Shown here piece after piece: positions 37,616 through 46,989 of a DNA stretch of 64,000 nucleotides (position 1 is its first letter; every line of letters starts with the position of its first letter). Made by a program: the position numbers and the translations under genes. This stretch comes from Bombella favorum (lineage in GTDB: Bacteria > Pseudomonadota > Alphaproteobacteria > Acetobacterales > Acetobacteraceae). Under the pieces are notes generated by a model that did no database searches, was not told the origin of the DNA, and saw nothing but the letters and a program-made list of their open reading frames with translations. The DNA lies in the NCBI RefSeq assembly GCF_014048475.1, contig NZ_NWUS01000001.1, positions 744,001 to 808,000 of the forward strand. Reading direction: 5' to 3'.

Positions 37616-38361
37616 GCTGCCAGAGCCTCGGCTACCTCATCCGGAATGTCAAAGTTGGCGTAAACAGCCTGCACGTCGTCATTTTCCTCAAGCACATCAA
37701 TCAGCTTGAGAACGGAACGGGCCTGATCCTCATCCAGCGTGACAGTCGTCTGCGGACGCCAATCCAGCTTGGCAGAACGAGGCTCACCGAAGCGACCTTC
37801 CAGCGCATCACGCACGCTCATCAGGGCTTCCATCGCTGTGGTAATCTCGTGCCCATCTTCTGTAGTTTCCACGTTATCAGCACCAGCTTCGATGGCGGCT
37901 TCCAGCATGTCATCTTCAGAGGCGGCATCCTGCGGGTAAGCGATCACACCGATATGATCGAAACCGAAGGAAACAGAATTGGTTTCCCCCATGGAGCCAC
38001 CATGCTTAGAAAATGCAGCCCGGACTTCGGAAGCCGTACGGTTGCGATTATCCGTAAGGCCTTCAATGATGATGGCTACGCCAGCCGGACCATAGCCCTC
38101 GTAACGGACAGCCACATAATCTTCCCCACCACCGGCGCCGCTGGCCTTTTTGATGGCACGTTCGACCGTATCCTTGGGCATATTGACTTCACGAGCTGCC
38201 GTAATGGCGGCACGCAGGCGGGGGTTCATGGCCGGGTCTGGCATACCGGACCGTGTTGCCACCGTGATCTCACGGATGACTTTGGCAAACTGCTTGGCAC
38301 GCTTGGCATCCTGCGCCCCTTTACGGTGCATGATGTTCTTAAACTGTGAATGTCCTGCCAT
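37612..38361 (-). CDS. yebC: YebC/PmpR family protein
   Basis: YebC-family proteins act as transcription regulators or ribosome-associated factors for translating proline-rich stretches. The 249 residues begin [21 protein letters not shown] and include [26 protein letters not shown] and the acidic [16 protein letters not shown] near the end. The frame is open upstream to 38508, but the MAGHSQ start with AGGAG matches the family. First gene of the ruv group. Confidence 0.95.
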   Translation of the reverse strand: MAGHSQFKNIMHRKGAQDAKRAKQFAKVIREITVATRSGMPDPAMNPRLRAAITAAREVNMPKDTVERAIKKASGAGGGEDYVAVRYEGYGPAGVAIIIEGLTDNRNRTASEVRAAFSKHGGSMGETNSVSFGFDHIGVIAYPQDAASEDDMLEAAIEAGADNVETTEDGHEITTAMEALMSVRDALEGRFGEPRSAKLDWRPQTTVTLDEDQARSVLKLIDVLEENDDVQAVYANFDIPDEVAEALAA

Positions 38362-38423
38362 GGACCCTACTTCTCCTAAAAAACGTTGAACGCCTATATT
38401 CCATGCACCAGCAACGTGCGCCA

Positions 38424-38453
38424 GAAGGCCGCCCAGAAAAGGCGGCTCCCTTC
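38424..38453 (-). terminator. Hairpin after secA
   Basis: GAAGGCCGCC (38424-38433) pairs with GGCGGC and CTTC (38441-38453) around a 7-base loop, directly after the secA stop. No T-run follows, so termination would be weak or Rho-assisted. Confidence 0.4.
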
Positions 38454-41108
38454 TTAAATCATTCTGCCGTGGCAGTGCTTGAACTTCTGTCCGGACCCAC
38501 AAGGGCACGGCGCATTACGAGGTACCTCGTTAAGCCAGCGGGCCAGCGTTGCCGTGTCCAGAGCTTCCTCCTCGGAGGCACCCTCCTCCATCATGCCTGT
38601 GGGCATGGTCGGCATGGTCGGGGCTTCACTGACGGGCTGGACATGGCTAACGGACTGCACAACACGGATCCGCAAGTCTTCCAACATGTAAGTGAACATC
38701 TGAAAGGCTTCCTGCTTATATTCGTTCAGCGGGTCACGCTGGGCATAGGCCCGCAAGCCAATCCCCTGCCGCATCTGGTCCAGCCCGTGCAGATGCTCCT
38801 TCCATGCCCCATCAAAAGAAGTCAGAAGGATATGCTTCTCAATCAGCCTCATCATCTCCGGGCCGACAGTAGCCGAACGTGCCGCATGGGCCTTCGTTGC
38901 CGTATCCTCGATGCGGTCGATCAGATGCTCCTCATCCATGCCGTCTTCTTTTGCCCAATCGGCAATCGGCATATCCAGATTAAGGATACGATGAAGCTCC
39001 GATGCTAAACCATCGATATCCCATGCTTCCACAAAGGAATTCTGCGGGATATGAGCATGGACAAGCTCTTCAATCACCTTGCCCCGCATATCCGCAATTA
39101 CACCGGATACATCGGCAGAAGCCATATATTCACGACGCTGGGCGTAGACTTCCTTACGCTGAGCATTCATGACATCGTCATATTTCAGCGTGTTCTTGCG
39201 CATGTCGAAGTTACGGGCCTCGACCTTTTTCTGCGCCTTTTCCAATGCCCGATTAAGCCACGGATGCACGATGGCCTCGCCCCGCTTGAGGCCCATCTTC
39301 TGCATCATCGCCCCCATGCGGTCCGACCCGAAAATACGGATCAGATCATCCTGAAGGGAAAGGAAGAAGCGGGAATTGCCGGGGTCACCCTGACGGCCAG
39401 ACCGCCCACGCAACTGATTGTCCACTCGACGGCTTTCATGCCGTTCTGTCCCGATGACATACAGCCCACCAAGCTCGTGCACCTTCTTGTGGTCAGCCGC
39501 CACCTGCGCACGGACCTGCTCCGCAACGGCGGCACGCTCGGCTTCATCCTCAATACCAGCGGTTTTCTCTGCCACCAGCATCTCAACGTTACCGCCGAGC
39601 TTGATGTCCGTTCCACGCCCCGCCATGTTCGTAGCGATCGTGATGGCACCCGGTGCACCAGCCTGTGCAATGATGCTGGCCTCACGCTCGTGATGGCGGG
39701 CATTCAACACGTTATGCGGAATGTGCTTCTGCCGCAGCAAATGAGACAGAACCTCGCTTTGCTCAATAGAGGCTGTACCAACAAGGATGGGCTGGCCCGT
39801 TTCATGCACCTTGCGGACAAGCTCTGCGACGGCTTCGTATTTCTCTTCCGCCGTGAGATAAACCTCATCATCCGCATCCTTACGGCGGACAGGCAGATTT
39901 GTCGGAATCTCTACGACCTGAAGATTGTAAATCTCGGCGAATTCATCCGCCTCCGTCATAGCTGTACCGGTCATACCGGCCAGCTTGGGGTAGAGGCGGA
40001 AATAATTCTGGAAGGTAATGGAAGCCAGCGTCTGGTTTTCCTGCTGAATTTCCACCCCTTCCTTAGCTTCCAACGCTTGATGCAGACCATCGGAGTAACG
40101 GCGTCCATCCATCATACGGCCCGTAAACTCGTCAATCAGCATCACCTTGCCATCACGGACGATGTAATCAACATCCCTTGTGAAGAGCGTCCGCGCCCGC
40201 AGGGACTGCTGAACATGATGGACGACTGAGATATTATGAAGGTCATACAATCCGCCTTCATGCAGCAGACCAGCCTCCTGCAGCAGTTCCTCGACACGGT
40301 CGGACCCTTTTTCCGTCAGCGTGACGGTACGCAGTTTCTCGTCCTTCTCAAAGACGTCCTGCTCCTTCACCAGACGGGCGATCACAGCATCTACGTGACG
40401 GTAAAGATCGGAACTATCATCCGCAGGACCAGAGATGATGAGCGGCGTGCGGGCCTCATCAATAAGGATGCTGTCGACCTCATCAACAATGGCAAAGCTG
40501 AAAGCACGCTGGACCATTTCATCCAGCGAATATTTCATATTGTCCCGCAGATAATCGAAGCCGAACTCATTGTTCGTTCCGTATGTAATATCTGCCCCGT
40601 AGGCCGCACGACGCTGATCGTCCGTCAGGTTCGGGACGATCACACCGGTGGTCAGGCCAAGGAAGCCATACAGACGGGACATTTCCTCAGCATCACGTTT
40701 GGCCAGATAGTCATTGACCGTAACAACATGCACCCCCTTACCGGACAGCGCATTCAAATAAACCGCCAAAGTACCAACAAGGGTTTTACCCTCACCAGTC
40801 CGCATCTCGGCAATGCGCCCATCATGCAGGACCATGCCCCCGATGAGCTGCACATCGAAATGGCGCATACCCAGCACACGGCGGGAGGCCTCACGACAAA
40901 CAGCGAAAGCCTCGGTTAACAGGTCATCCAGAGAGGCACCTTCAGCCAGACGCTGACGGAACTCCACCGTCTTACCCTTCAGTTCATCATCCGTGAGAGC
41001 CTGCACCTGCGGCTCCAGAGCATTGATCTCTGGCACACGCCGCTGATACTTCTTGAGCGAACGGTCGTTGGAGTGGCCAAAGAGGGCGCGAGCAAGGCGT
41101 GAAAGCAT
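38454..41108 (-). CDS. secA: Preprotein translocase motor SecA
   Basis: SecA drives secretory proteins through SecYEG with ATP. The 884 residues show the Walker A region [20 protein letters not shown] near 102, [19 protein letters not shown] near 208, the second motor domain [14 protein letters not shown] near 490 and [27 protein letters not shown]. It ends with a zinc-binding SEC-C motif [15 protein letters not shown]. Length is typical. It stands alone and is divergent from the parvulin gene. Confidence 0.97.
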   Translation of the reverse strand: MLSRLARALFGHSNDRSLKKYQRRVPEINALEPQVQALTDDELKGKTVEFRQRLAEGASLDDLLTEAFAVCREASRRVLGMRHFDVQLIGGMVLHDGRIAEMRTGEGKTLVGTLAVYLNALSGKGVHVVTVNDYLAKRDAEEMSRLYGFLGLTTGVIVPNLTDDQRRAAYGADITYGTNNEFGFDYLRDNMKYSLDEMVQRAFSFAIVDEVDSILIDEARTPLIISGPADDSSDLYRHVDAVIARLVKEQDVFEKDEKLRTVTLTEKGSDRVEELLQEAGLLHEGGLYDLHNISVVHHVQQSLRARTLFTRDVDYIVRDGKVMLIDEFTGRMMDGRRYSDGLHQALEAKEGVEIQQENQTLASITFQNYFRLYPKLAGMTGTAMTEADEFAEIYNLQVVEIPTNLPVRRKDADDEVYLTAEEKYEAVAELVRKVHETGQPILVGTASIEQSEVLSHLLRQKHIPHNVLNARHHEREASIIAQAGAPGAITIATNMAGRGTDIKLGGNVEMLVAEKTAGIEDEAERAAVAEQVRAQVAADHKKVHELGGLYVIGTERHESRRVDNQLRGRSGRQGDPGNSRFFLSLQDDLIRIFGSDRMGAMMQKMGLKRGEAIVHPWLNRALEKAQKKVEARNFDMRKNTLKYDDVMNAQRKEVYAQRREYMASADVSGVIADMRGKVIEELVHAHIPQNSFVEAWDIDGLASELHRILNLDMPIADWAKEDGMDEEHLIDRIEDTATKAHAARSATVGPEMMRLIEKHILLTSFDGAWKEHLHGLDQMRQGIGLRAYAQRDPLNEYKQEAFQMFTYMLEDLRIRVVQSVSHVQPVSEAPTMPTMPTGMMEEGASEEEALDTATLARWLNEVPRNAPCPCGSGQKFKHCHGRMI

Positions 41109-41451
41109 GAGTTACCCTGAAAATTTTGCCATCAGCGACTGCGTACGCCCCTTCTTCCCACGGGAAGCCGGGAAACGCCTGCTACGGATGGTCACAACGC
41201 TTTTCATATTATGTCCGACATAAGGGGCCTCGCCATCATGGTCAATGGGAAAGCCCCTGTCCTCCTTCTGGACGCAGCACTATTCCCCACTTTTTTCCTC
41301 GCTAAGAACCAGCAATGCCACCTCACGCTCATGATGACATAAAATATAGGAAATACTTCACGTTTCTGCCCGTAAGGCTCTTGCTAGGGCAAGCAGGCTT
41401 TGTCATGGTGAAAAGGCTGAGTTCTAACAGATTGAAATGACGAGGTCTTAC
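41109..41451. other. Divergent spacer between secA and the parvulin gene
   Basis: These 343 bases hold no gene that I can support. A perfect inverted repeat lies at 41209-41223. An AT-rich stretch near 41338-41352 may form part of the plus-strand promoter. Confidence 0.55.
41209..41223. promoter_or_regulatory. Perfect inverted repeat upstream of secA
   Basis: Arms TTATGTC and GACATAA flank one central base, about 100 bases before the secA start. It overlaps a CATAAT-like -10 box on the minus strand, so it may be an operator. Confidence 0.35.
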
Positions 41452-42390
41452 ATGCGGCTTTCCCGCTCTCTCCTCCTGTGCACGGCCCTCATCGGGGGCG
41501 TCTCCTCTTCTGCCTCGCTGACGGCACAGGCCTTGGCTGCTGATGCCAAGCCGGCCGCCGCTGCACAGCCGCAGGCCAAGCCCGCAGCAGACCCCAACAT
41601 GCTGCTGGCTACCGTGAATGATCAAAAGATCACTCTGGGCGATGTTCAGCGTGCTGCTGCTACGCTGCCGCCGGAAGCCCGCCAGCTTCAGCCTGCCGTC
41701 ATCATTCCTTTGCTGATCAATCAGCTCATCGACCAGAAGGCCATCCAGCTTCAGGCTGACAAGGCTGGTCTGGCAAACAAGCCTGCCGTCAAGGCCGCTA
41801 TGGAGGCTGCTGCCAACAACGTGCTCCAGAACGCTTATCTGGAAGAGCAGGTTGCTCCGAAACTGACAGACGACGCCCTGAAGGCTTATTATCAGGAGCA
41901 TTATGCCTCCAAGAAGCCTGAGGAAGAAGTCCATGCCCGCCATATCCTCGTGGATAGCGAAGCCAAGGCACAGGGCATCATCCGTCAGCTGAACAAGGGT
42001 GCTGATTTCGCCAAACTGGCCGGCCGCCTCTCCACGGACAAAGCTTCCGGTGGGACAAACGGCGGTGACCTCGGCTGGTTCAAACGCGGGGACATGATCC
42101 CTGATTTCTCCAATGCTGCTTTCTCCATGAAGTCCGGCACTATCACCCAGAAGCCGGTTCATACCCAGTATGGCTGGCATGTGATTCAGGTTCTGGGCAC
42201 ACGGACAGCCCCGGTACCTAGCTTTGAGCAGGTCCGTGACCAGATCCGCCGCGACCTGATCCGCCAGGAAGTCCGGAAGGTTGTGGAAGCTGCCGAAAAG
42301 CAGGCTCGAATCGTGCATTATGATGCCAAGGGCCAGCCCATAACCAGCGCACCGGCACCGGCTGCTGCTCCGGCACAGGCAACACACTAA
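41452..42390 (+). CDS. Parvulin-type peptidyl-prolyl isomerase, exported
   Basis: This 312-residue periplasmic foldase has an N-terminal signal peptide (cleavage near AQALAAD), an Ala/Pro/Lys-rich spacer, a SurA-like helical chaperone region (about 50-150) and a rotamase domain with HARHILVDSEAKAQGIIRQL, GGDLGWFKRGDMIPDFSNAAF and TQYGWHVIQVL. The C-terminus is Ala/Pro-rich. The ATG at 41452 follows GAGG by seven bases; an ATG at 41437 has no good ribosome site. argJ follows after three bases. Confidence 0.9.
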   Translation: MRLSRSLLLCTALIGGVSSSASLTAQALAADAKPAAAAQPQAKPAADPNMLLATVNDQKITLGDVQRAAATLPPEARQLQPAVIIPLLINQLIDQKAIQLQADKAGLANKPAVKAAMEAAANNVLQNAYLEEQVAPKLTDDALKAYYQEHYASKKPEEEVHARHILVDSEAKAQGIIRQLNKGADFAKLAGRLSTDKASGGTNGGDLGWFKRGDMIPDFSNAAFSMKSGTITQKPVHTQYGWHVIQVLGTRTAPVPSFEQVRDQIRRDLIRQEVRKVVEAAEKQARIVHYDAKGQPITSAPAPAAAPAQATH

Positions 42391-42393
42391 GCC

Positions 42394-43629
42394 ATGGCGA
42401 AACCATACCCCCGCTCCCCGCTGGCGCTCTCACTGCCTAAGCTGACCTCCATCGCCGGGGTGCGGCTTAGTGGTGTGGAAGCCAATATCCGCTATAGCGG
42501 GCGGACCGACCTTATGCTGGTCGAGTTCGCCCCCGGCACAACGGCAGCAGGTGTCTATACCCGCAACCTCTGCCCGGGGGCTCCCATCCCCTGGTGCCGT
42601 CGTGCCCTTGCTAACACGCCTCATGCACGGGCGCTGCTGGTAAATTCCGGCAATGCGAATGTCTTCACCGGTCGCGCCGGGGAAGAAGCCGTGGTGGCCT
42701 GCGCTGGTGAAGTGGCACACCTGCTGGATTGCCCCGTTGAGGATGTCTTCCTCGCCTCTACTGGCGTAATCGGCGAGACACTTCCTTACAAAAAGATCCT
42801 CTCGGCTCTGCCCGCAGCCATCGAGGCCTTGCATGATGACGGCTGGGAAGACGCTGCCCGCGCCATCATGACGACCGACACCTTCCCCAAAGCTGCCCGC
42901 CGTGAAGTGACGATAGGCGACACGCCGGTCTGCATTCAGGGAATCGCCAAGGGGTCTGGCATGGTCGCCCCGGACATGGCCACTATGCTGGCCTATGTCG
43001 CTACGGATGCAACTCTGCCTCAGCCGGTTCTCCAGGCCCTGCTAGAAGAGGGCGTGGGACCGAGCTTCAACTCCATCACGGTGGATTCAGACACCTCCAC
43101 GTCGGACATGCTGATGCTTTTTGCCACCGGGCAGGCAGAGCATGAGGCGATCAGCAGTCATGAGGATTCAGCACTAGCCGAGTTCCGTGCAGCCCTGAAG
43201 GACCTGCTCCATGAGCTAGCCCTGCTGGTTGTCCGTGATGGCGAAGGGGCCAGCAAGCTGATCCGTGTCGATGTGCAAGGCGCACAAAGCGAGCAATCCG
43301 CCCGGCGGATTGCCATGGCCATTGCCAACTCTCCGCTGGTGAAGACCGCCATTGCTGGAGAAGATGCAAATTGGGGCCGCATCGTCATGGCCGTTGGCAA
43401 AAGCGGCGAGCCTGCTGACAGGGACCGCCTCTCCATCGCCATCGGGGATCATTGGGTGGCCAGTAAGGGCAGCGTAAAAGAGCATGACGTCCATGCGCTG
43501 GACGACTACATGCGCCAGCAGGAGATCACAATCACGGCAGATATAGGCCTTGGTTCGGGATGTTCGAGCGTCTGGACCTGTGATCTCACCCACGGTTACA
43601 TCGACATCAACGGCTCTTACCGGAGCTAA
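42394..43629 (+). CDS. argJ: Bifunctional glutamate N-acetyltransferase / amino-acid acetyltransferase
   Basis: ArgJ recycles the acetyl group between acetylornithine and glutamate in arginine synthesis. The 411 residues include [14 protein letters not shown] near 86 and the self-cleavage site [21 protein letters not shown] near 185, where the Thr of MATML becomes the N-terminal nucleophile of the beta chain. [13 protein letters not shown] and [16 protein letters not shown] are also present. Length is normal. Confidence 0.95.
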   Translation: MAKPYPRSPLALSLPKLTSIAGVRLSGVEANIRYSGRTDLMLVEFAPGTTAAGVYTRNLCPGAPIPWCRRALANTPHARALLVNSGNANVFTGRAGEEAVVACAGEVAHLLDCPVEDVFLASTGVIGETLPYKKILSALPAAIEALHDDGWEDAARAIMTTDTFPKAARREVTIGDTPVCIQGIAKGSGMVAPDMATMLAYVATDATLPQPVLQALLEEGVGPSFNSITVDSDTSTSDMLMLFATGQAEHEAISSHEDSALAEFRAALKDLLHELALLVVRDGEGASKLIRVDVQGAQSEQSARRIAMAIANSPLVKTAIAGEDANWGRIVMAVGKSGEPADRDRLSIAIGDHWVASKGSVKEHDVHALDDYMRQQEITITADIGLGSGCSSVWTCDLTHGYIDINGSYRS

Positions 43630-43655
43630 ATCCGGGTCTTCCCACCCCCAGATAT

Positions 43656-43697
43656 GGTAGGGTATCGGCCTGTTATACGAACAGGGCCTGCCCTACC
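43656..43697. other. Long imperfect hairpin between argJ and ndh
   Basis: Outer arms GGTAGGG and CCCTACC and inner arms CCTGTT and AACAGG form one large stem about 27 bases after the argJ stop. No T-run follows. It may terminate or stabilise the argJ transcript. Confidence 0.45.
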
Positions 43698-43868
43698 ACC
43701 GGCAGACAGCAGCTCCCCTTGAAATATGGGACTGATACACTCAGAAAACCATGTCGATTACCATGACAGGGCTTGTATATACTGGTACGGACGGCTAGAG
43801 CACGAATAGTTATGCGTCCTGCTTACGCCTGTCACGAAAATCACGTCGGAAAAACGAGGAACGGTTTC

Positions 43869-45131
43869 ATGTCCGCAAAAAAGCATGTCGTCATTCTAGG
43901 GGGGGGTGTTGGCGGGCTGGAAGCCGCAACCCAGCTCAGCCACAATTCTAAGGTCAGGATTACCCTGATCGATCAGAACGCCGTCCATATCTGGAAGCCC
44001 GTTCTGCATGAGCTCGCCTCTGGCACGATCGGTCAGAAGGGGAATCTCTTCGCCTTCAACGAGCTTGCCAAACGTTTTGGCTTCTCCTTCATCCAGAGCA
44101 CGCTGGATACCATCGACAGCACAACCAAGACACTGAACCTGGAAAACGGGCAGGTACTGGACTATGACCTGCTGATCGTGGCTCTGGGGGCCTGTGCCAA
44201 CGACTTTGGTACGCCGGGCGCAAAAGAGAACTGTCTCTTCCTCAACACTCTGGCTGATGCGAACGTCATTCACGACCGTTTCCGCTCCCTCATCGAACGG
44301 GCACAGCTGACAAACAAGCCGGTCAATCTCAGCATTGTTGGCGGTGGTGCCACGGGCGTGCAGCTGGCGGCTGAGCTCTGTCAGGCTATCGACAGCACAC
44401 CCGGCCTTGGCCCGTCCGCACGGAAAAGACTGCTAAAGCCCACGCTGATTGAAGCCCAGCCCCGCCTCCTCCCGCCTTTCCCGGAGCAGGTATCGGCTGA
44501 GGCACAAGCCGAGCTGGAGAAGCTGGGTTTTGATGTCATCACGAACGGCATGGTTAGCGAAGTTGGCTGTGGTTATATTGCCCTCAAGGATGGCCGCCGT
44601 ATTGAGTCCGACTTCCCCATCTGGGCTGCCGGTGTGAAGGCCTGCGCTGCGACGTCTCTCCTCAAAAATCTTGAGCTTAGCCGCAGCGGGCAGATTATGG
44701 TCACCGATACGCTCCAGACCACGAAGGACCCGTCCATCTATGCGATTGGGGACTGTGCCCGTATGGAGGTCAACCCGACTGCTCCTACGGCTCAGGCAGC
44801 CCGGCAGGAAGGCCGCTATGTTGGCCGTGTCGCTATTCCCCGTCAGCTGGCAGGCAAACAGCCCGTTCCCTTCGTTTATAACGACCGTGGCGCCGTTGTG
44901 GCTCTGGGTCGCTACAATGCATGGGGCATGTGGCCTTCCAAAAAAGGCTTTGGTGGCCACGGCCTCGGGGCTCAACTGGCCCGCTTTATTCATGAAGGGC
45001 TGTTCCGCCAGCACCAGATGGGCATTAGCGGTATTTTCCGTACCATCTGCGCCGCTCTTGGCGAACGCTTCCGGCCCAATAATCCGGACCTGAACGGCAA
45101 AGAAACGCCAATCGAGAACAAGAGCAAGTAA
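43869..45131 (+). CDS. ndh: Type II NADH dehydrogenase
   Basis: This peripheral membrane flavoprotein passes electrons from NADH to quinone without pumping protons. The 420 residues show the FAD motif VVILGGGVGGLEAATQL near 8, the NADH motif LSIVGGGATGVQLAAEL near 155, DYDLLIVALGA near 95, YAIGDCARM near 295 and a C-terminal amphipathic region. The ATG at 43869 follows GAGGAA. Acetic acid bacteria commonly depend on this enzyme because sugar oxidation in the periplasm is fast. Confidence 0.95.
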   Translation: MSAKKHVVILGGGVGGLEAATQLSHNSKVRITLIDQNAVHIWKPVLHELASGTIGQKGNLFAFNELAKRFGFSFIQSTLDTIDSTTKTLNLENGQVLDYDLLIVALGACANDFGTPGAKENCLFLNTLADANVIHDRFRSLIERAQLTNKPVNLSIVGGGATGVQLAAELCQAIDSTPGLGPSARKRLLKPTLIEAQPRLLPPFPEQVSAEAQAELEKLGFDVITNGMVSEVGCGYIALKDGRRIESDFPIWAAGVKACAATSLLKNLELSRSGQIMVTDTLQTTKDPSIYAIGDCARMEVNPTAPTAQAARQEGRYVGRVAIPRQLAGKQPVPFVYNDRGAVVALGRYNAWGMWPSKKGFGGHGLGAQLARFIHEGLFRQHQMGISGIFRTICAALGERFRPNNPDLNGKETPIENKSK

Positions 45132-45155
45132 GCCCCTCTTCTAGTTCTGCTGCGA

Positions 45156-45192
45156 AAACCCCTTCCACACACCGTGCGAAGGGGTTTTTCTT
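45156..45192 (+). terminator. Terminator after ndh
   Basis: Perfect 10-base arms AAACCCCTTC and GAAGGGGTTT with a 12-base loop are followed by TTCTT, 24 bases after the stop codon. Confidence 0.85.
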
Positions 45193-45324
45193 AAAGGGCG
45201 CATAGAGCGCAAGACAGCGGCCCAGAGACCCCCTATACTATATAAATGTGCCATCATGATCCGTAATGCCGGACAGGTGCCAGTTCCATTCTGTTTTCAT
45301 TACGGCCACAGGGAGCCGCCCACC

Positions 45325-46062
45325 ATGACTCCATCCCGCACAATACCCACTGCCTCTACCGAACAGCAGATCACGAAAGACGGTTTTACCTTTCTCCCTG
45401 CACAGCAGGCTGAAACGTGGCTGGAGCCCTATGGCCTAAAGGACTGGCAGGGTTTTGCGGAAAGCTGGAACGATCTAGGCGTGGACCTCTACATGGCCGA
45501 TGGTGGACGTTATCGCCGACGCCGTTACGCCACCTTCTCCATCACTGGCGACAATCTAACACGCAAAGAACACCAGCCCCATTACCAGAGCCGAGATTAT
45601 AATGTGCTCAATGGCGGTGTGGAACGCTGGTTCAGCCCAATCACGGATGAGATCGGGCAGCATCCTGCCCTTACAGCCATTCTTCAGGCCTCTTCCAGCA
45701 TGGCAGATCACCTCTCTCCGGAACGACCACAGCCAGCATCGTGGCATGTGGAAGTGCATCAGTTCCGTATCGAGGCTGCCAACGATGCAGACGCTCTCCC
45801 CACGCCAGAAGGGATGCATCGAGATGGTGTAGACTGGGTGTTCGTCTTCATGGTCAACCGCTGTAATATCCGTGAGGGCGTCACCAGCATCCATGCGTTG
45901 GATCAGCAGACTGTTTTAGGCTCCTTCACTCTAACGGACCCGCTGGATACAGCCATTGTGGATGATCACCGGGTTTATCACGGCGTGACGGCTGTCGAGC
46001 CGGAAGACCCGGCACACCCCGCCTATCGGGATGTGCTTGTCGTCACGTTACGCTATGAATGA
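45325..46062 (+). CDS. 2-oxoglutarate/Fe(II) dioxygenase, amino-acid hydroxylase-like
   Basis: This 245-residue protein resembles the 2OG-Fe dioxygenase family that includes isoleucine 4-hydroxylases and BsmA. The iron site can be read as His-Arg-Asp in PEGMHRDGVDWVFVFMVNR near residue 160 and a distal His in DDHRVYHGVTAV near 220; a final Arg (VTLRYE) probably binds 2-oxoglutarate. YRRRRYATFSI near residue 55 is also family-like. A free amino acid is the best guess for the substrate. The ATG at 45325 has GGGAG 10 bases upstream, so it is preferred to ATG 45256. Confidence 0.8.
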   Translation: MTPSRTIPTASTEQQITKDGFTFLPAQQAETWLEPYGLKDWQGFAESWNDLGVDLYMADGGRYRRRRYATFSITGDNLTRKEHQPHYQSRDYNVLNGGVERWFSPITDEIGQHPALTAILQASSSMADHLSPERPQPASWHVEVHQFRIEAANDADALPTPEGMHRDGVDWVFVFMVNRCNIREGVTSIHALDQQTVLGSFTLTDPLDTAIVDDHRVYHGVTAVEPEDPAHPAYRDVLVVTLRYE

Positions 46063-46108
46063 ATAACGCCCCTGCTCCTTCCTGCTCTTCCCAGAGGATA
46101 ACAACGCC

Positions 46109-46657
46109 ATGACCCGCCTATCATCTGCCTCTCGCCGCTTTCCTGCCTTTGCCAAAAGCCTGCGTTCTGCTGCTACTGTCATGGCCCTCTCCGGCCTTGC
46201 CCTAATCACCCCTGCCGGGGCAGCCACGGCTAAACATTCAGCACATCGCCATCACGCATCCCAATCTTCTGGCACCATTCCTGTGGAGCTAAAATCCCAG
46301 CCTGGTACGGAGCTGGACAAGGCGGCCCGCAGTCTGAATACCGACCTGCTGGAAGATGCAACTCGCCATAATGAGCAGCCCATCGTCCTGACTGGTACGG
46401 CCAAACTTGCCTCTAAACAAAAAGGCACGATCCTTTTTGTCCAGCTACAGTCCTACCGCCTCTGCGGCTCGGCGGGTTGTACGACCTCCATTTACCGTAA
46501 GAATGGCGATAAATGGGACACATTGCTTGATAGCGTGAATGGCACCATCCGTATCGCCCGTCAGCGTCACAATGGCATGGCTGATATCGTCGTTGATGGA
46601 AATGACCGCTGGGTGTTCGACGGTCAAAAATATCAGGACACCCTCAACAGCCCCTAA
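46109..46657 (+). CDS. Exported protein of unknown function, 182 aa
   Basis: I do not recognise the family. Residues 1-38 form a signal peptide (basic N-terminus, hydrophobic LSGLALITPAGAATA), then comes a His-rich stretch KHSAHRHHAS. The mature C-terminal domain has two close cysteines (RLCGSAGCTTSIYRKNGDKW) that could form a disulfide, followed by beta-rich sequence ending DDxWVFDG-like. It is 46 bases downstream of the dioxygenase gene. Confidence 0.75.
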   Translation: MTRLSSASRRFPAFAKSLRSAATVMALSGLALITPAGAATAKHSAHRHHASQSSGTIPVELKSQPGTELDKAARSLNTDLLEDATRHNEQPIVLTGTAKLASKQKGTILFVQLQSYRLCGSAGCTTSIYRKNGDKWDTLLDSVNGTIRIARQRHNGMADIVVDGNDRWVFDGQKYQDTLNSP

Positions 46658-46772
46658 TCACACTGCTCCCACCGTCTTTTCATAGAGGGTGGGATTCATA
46701 TTTCCGTAGGAAAGCAGGAAGATTTTTCCAGGCTGAGGCAAAATATTTTTTACAGCGTTTTACATCAGGATA

Positions 46773-46790
46773 ATCACATCCTTATGTGAT
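46773..46790. promoter_or_regulatory. Palindrome upstream of the homocysteine methyltransferase gene
   Basis: Perfect arms ATCACAT and ATGTGAT flank four bases, 200 bases before the start at 46990. Candidate operator; the cognate regulator is unknown. Confidence 0.4.
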
Positions 46791-46953
46791 GAAATACATT
46801 CCATTAACTGATTTTCATTTATTCTACCCAGTAACTGCCTTTCCTGCTTCCGCTTATACTTTAGATATAACACTATGCTTATATATGTATGGGATTGATA
46901 TTTTTCACCGCTTTTTTTACCCATGACACTTCCTTCAACAGACAGAAATACAA

Positions 46954-46972
46954 GGGGGCAACGCCATCCCCC
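46954..46972 (+). promoter_or_regulatory. G5/C5 hairpin just before the methyltransferase start
   Basis: GGGGG and CCCCC with a 9-base loop lie 17 bases before the ATG, so they would sit close to the ribosome site. This may be an expression-control element. It does not match a riboswitch class that I know. Confidence 0.35.
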
Positions 46973-46989
46973 GATGAGACAGAGACGCC

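Larger units (their letters stand above)
46658..46989. other. AT-rich spacer before the methyltransferase-receptor-permease unit
   Basis: These 332 bases hold no gene. Near 46667-46692 a CCCACC/GGTGGG hairpin may end the preceding transcript. A palindrome is at 46773-46790 and a G5/C5 hairpin at 46954-46972. Confidence 0.55.

Noticed and set aside
39051-40229. 392-codon plus-strand ORF opposite secA
   Set aside because: Shadow of SecA, with no ribosome site or motif.
41329-42387. 352-codon minus-strand ORF opposite the parvulin gene
   Set aside because: The plus-strand frame has a signal peptide and rotamase motifs; this one is a Cys/Leu-rich antisense reading.
46954-46989. SAM-type riboswitch before mmuM
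   Set aside because: I see only a short G5/C5 hairpin and no conserved core of the known SAM, SAH or SAM/SAH classes.
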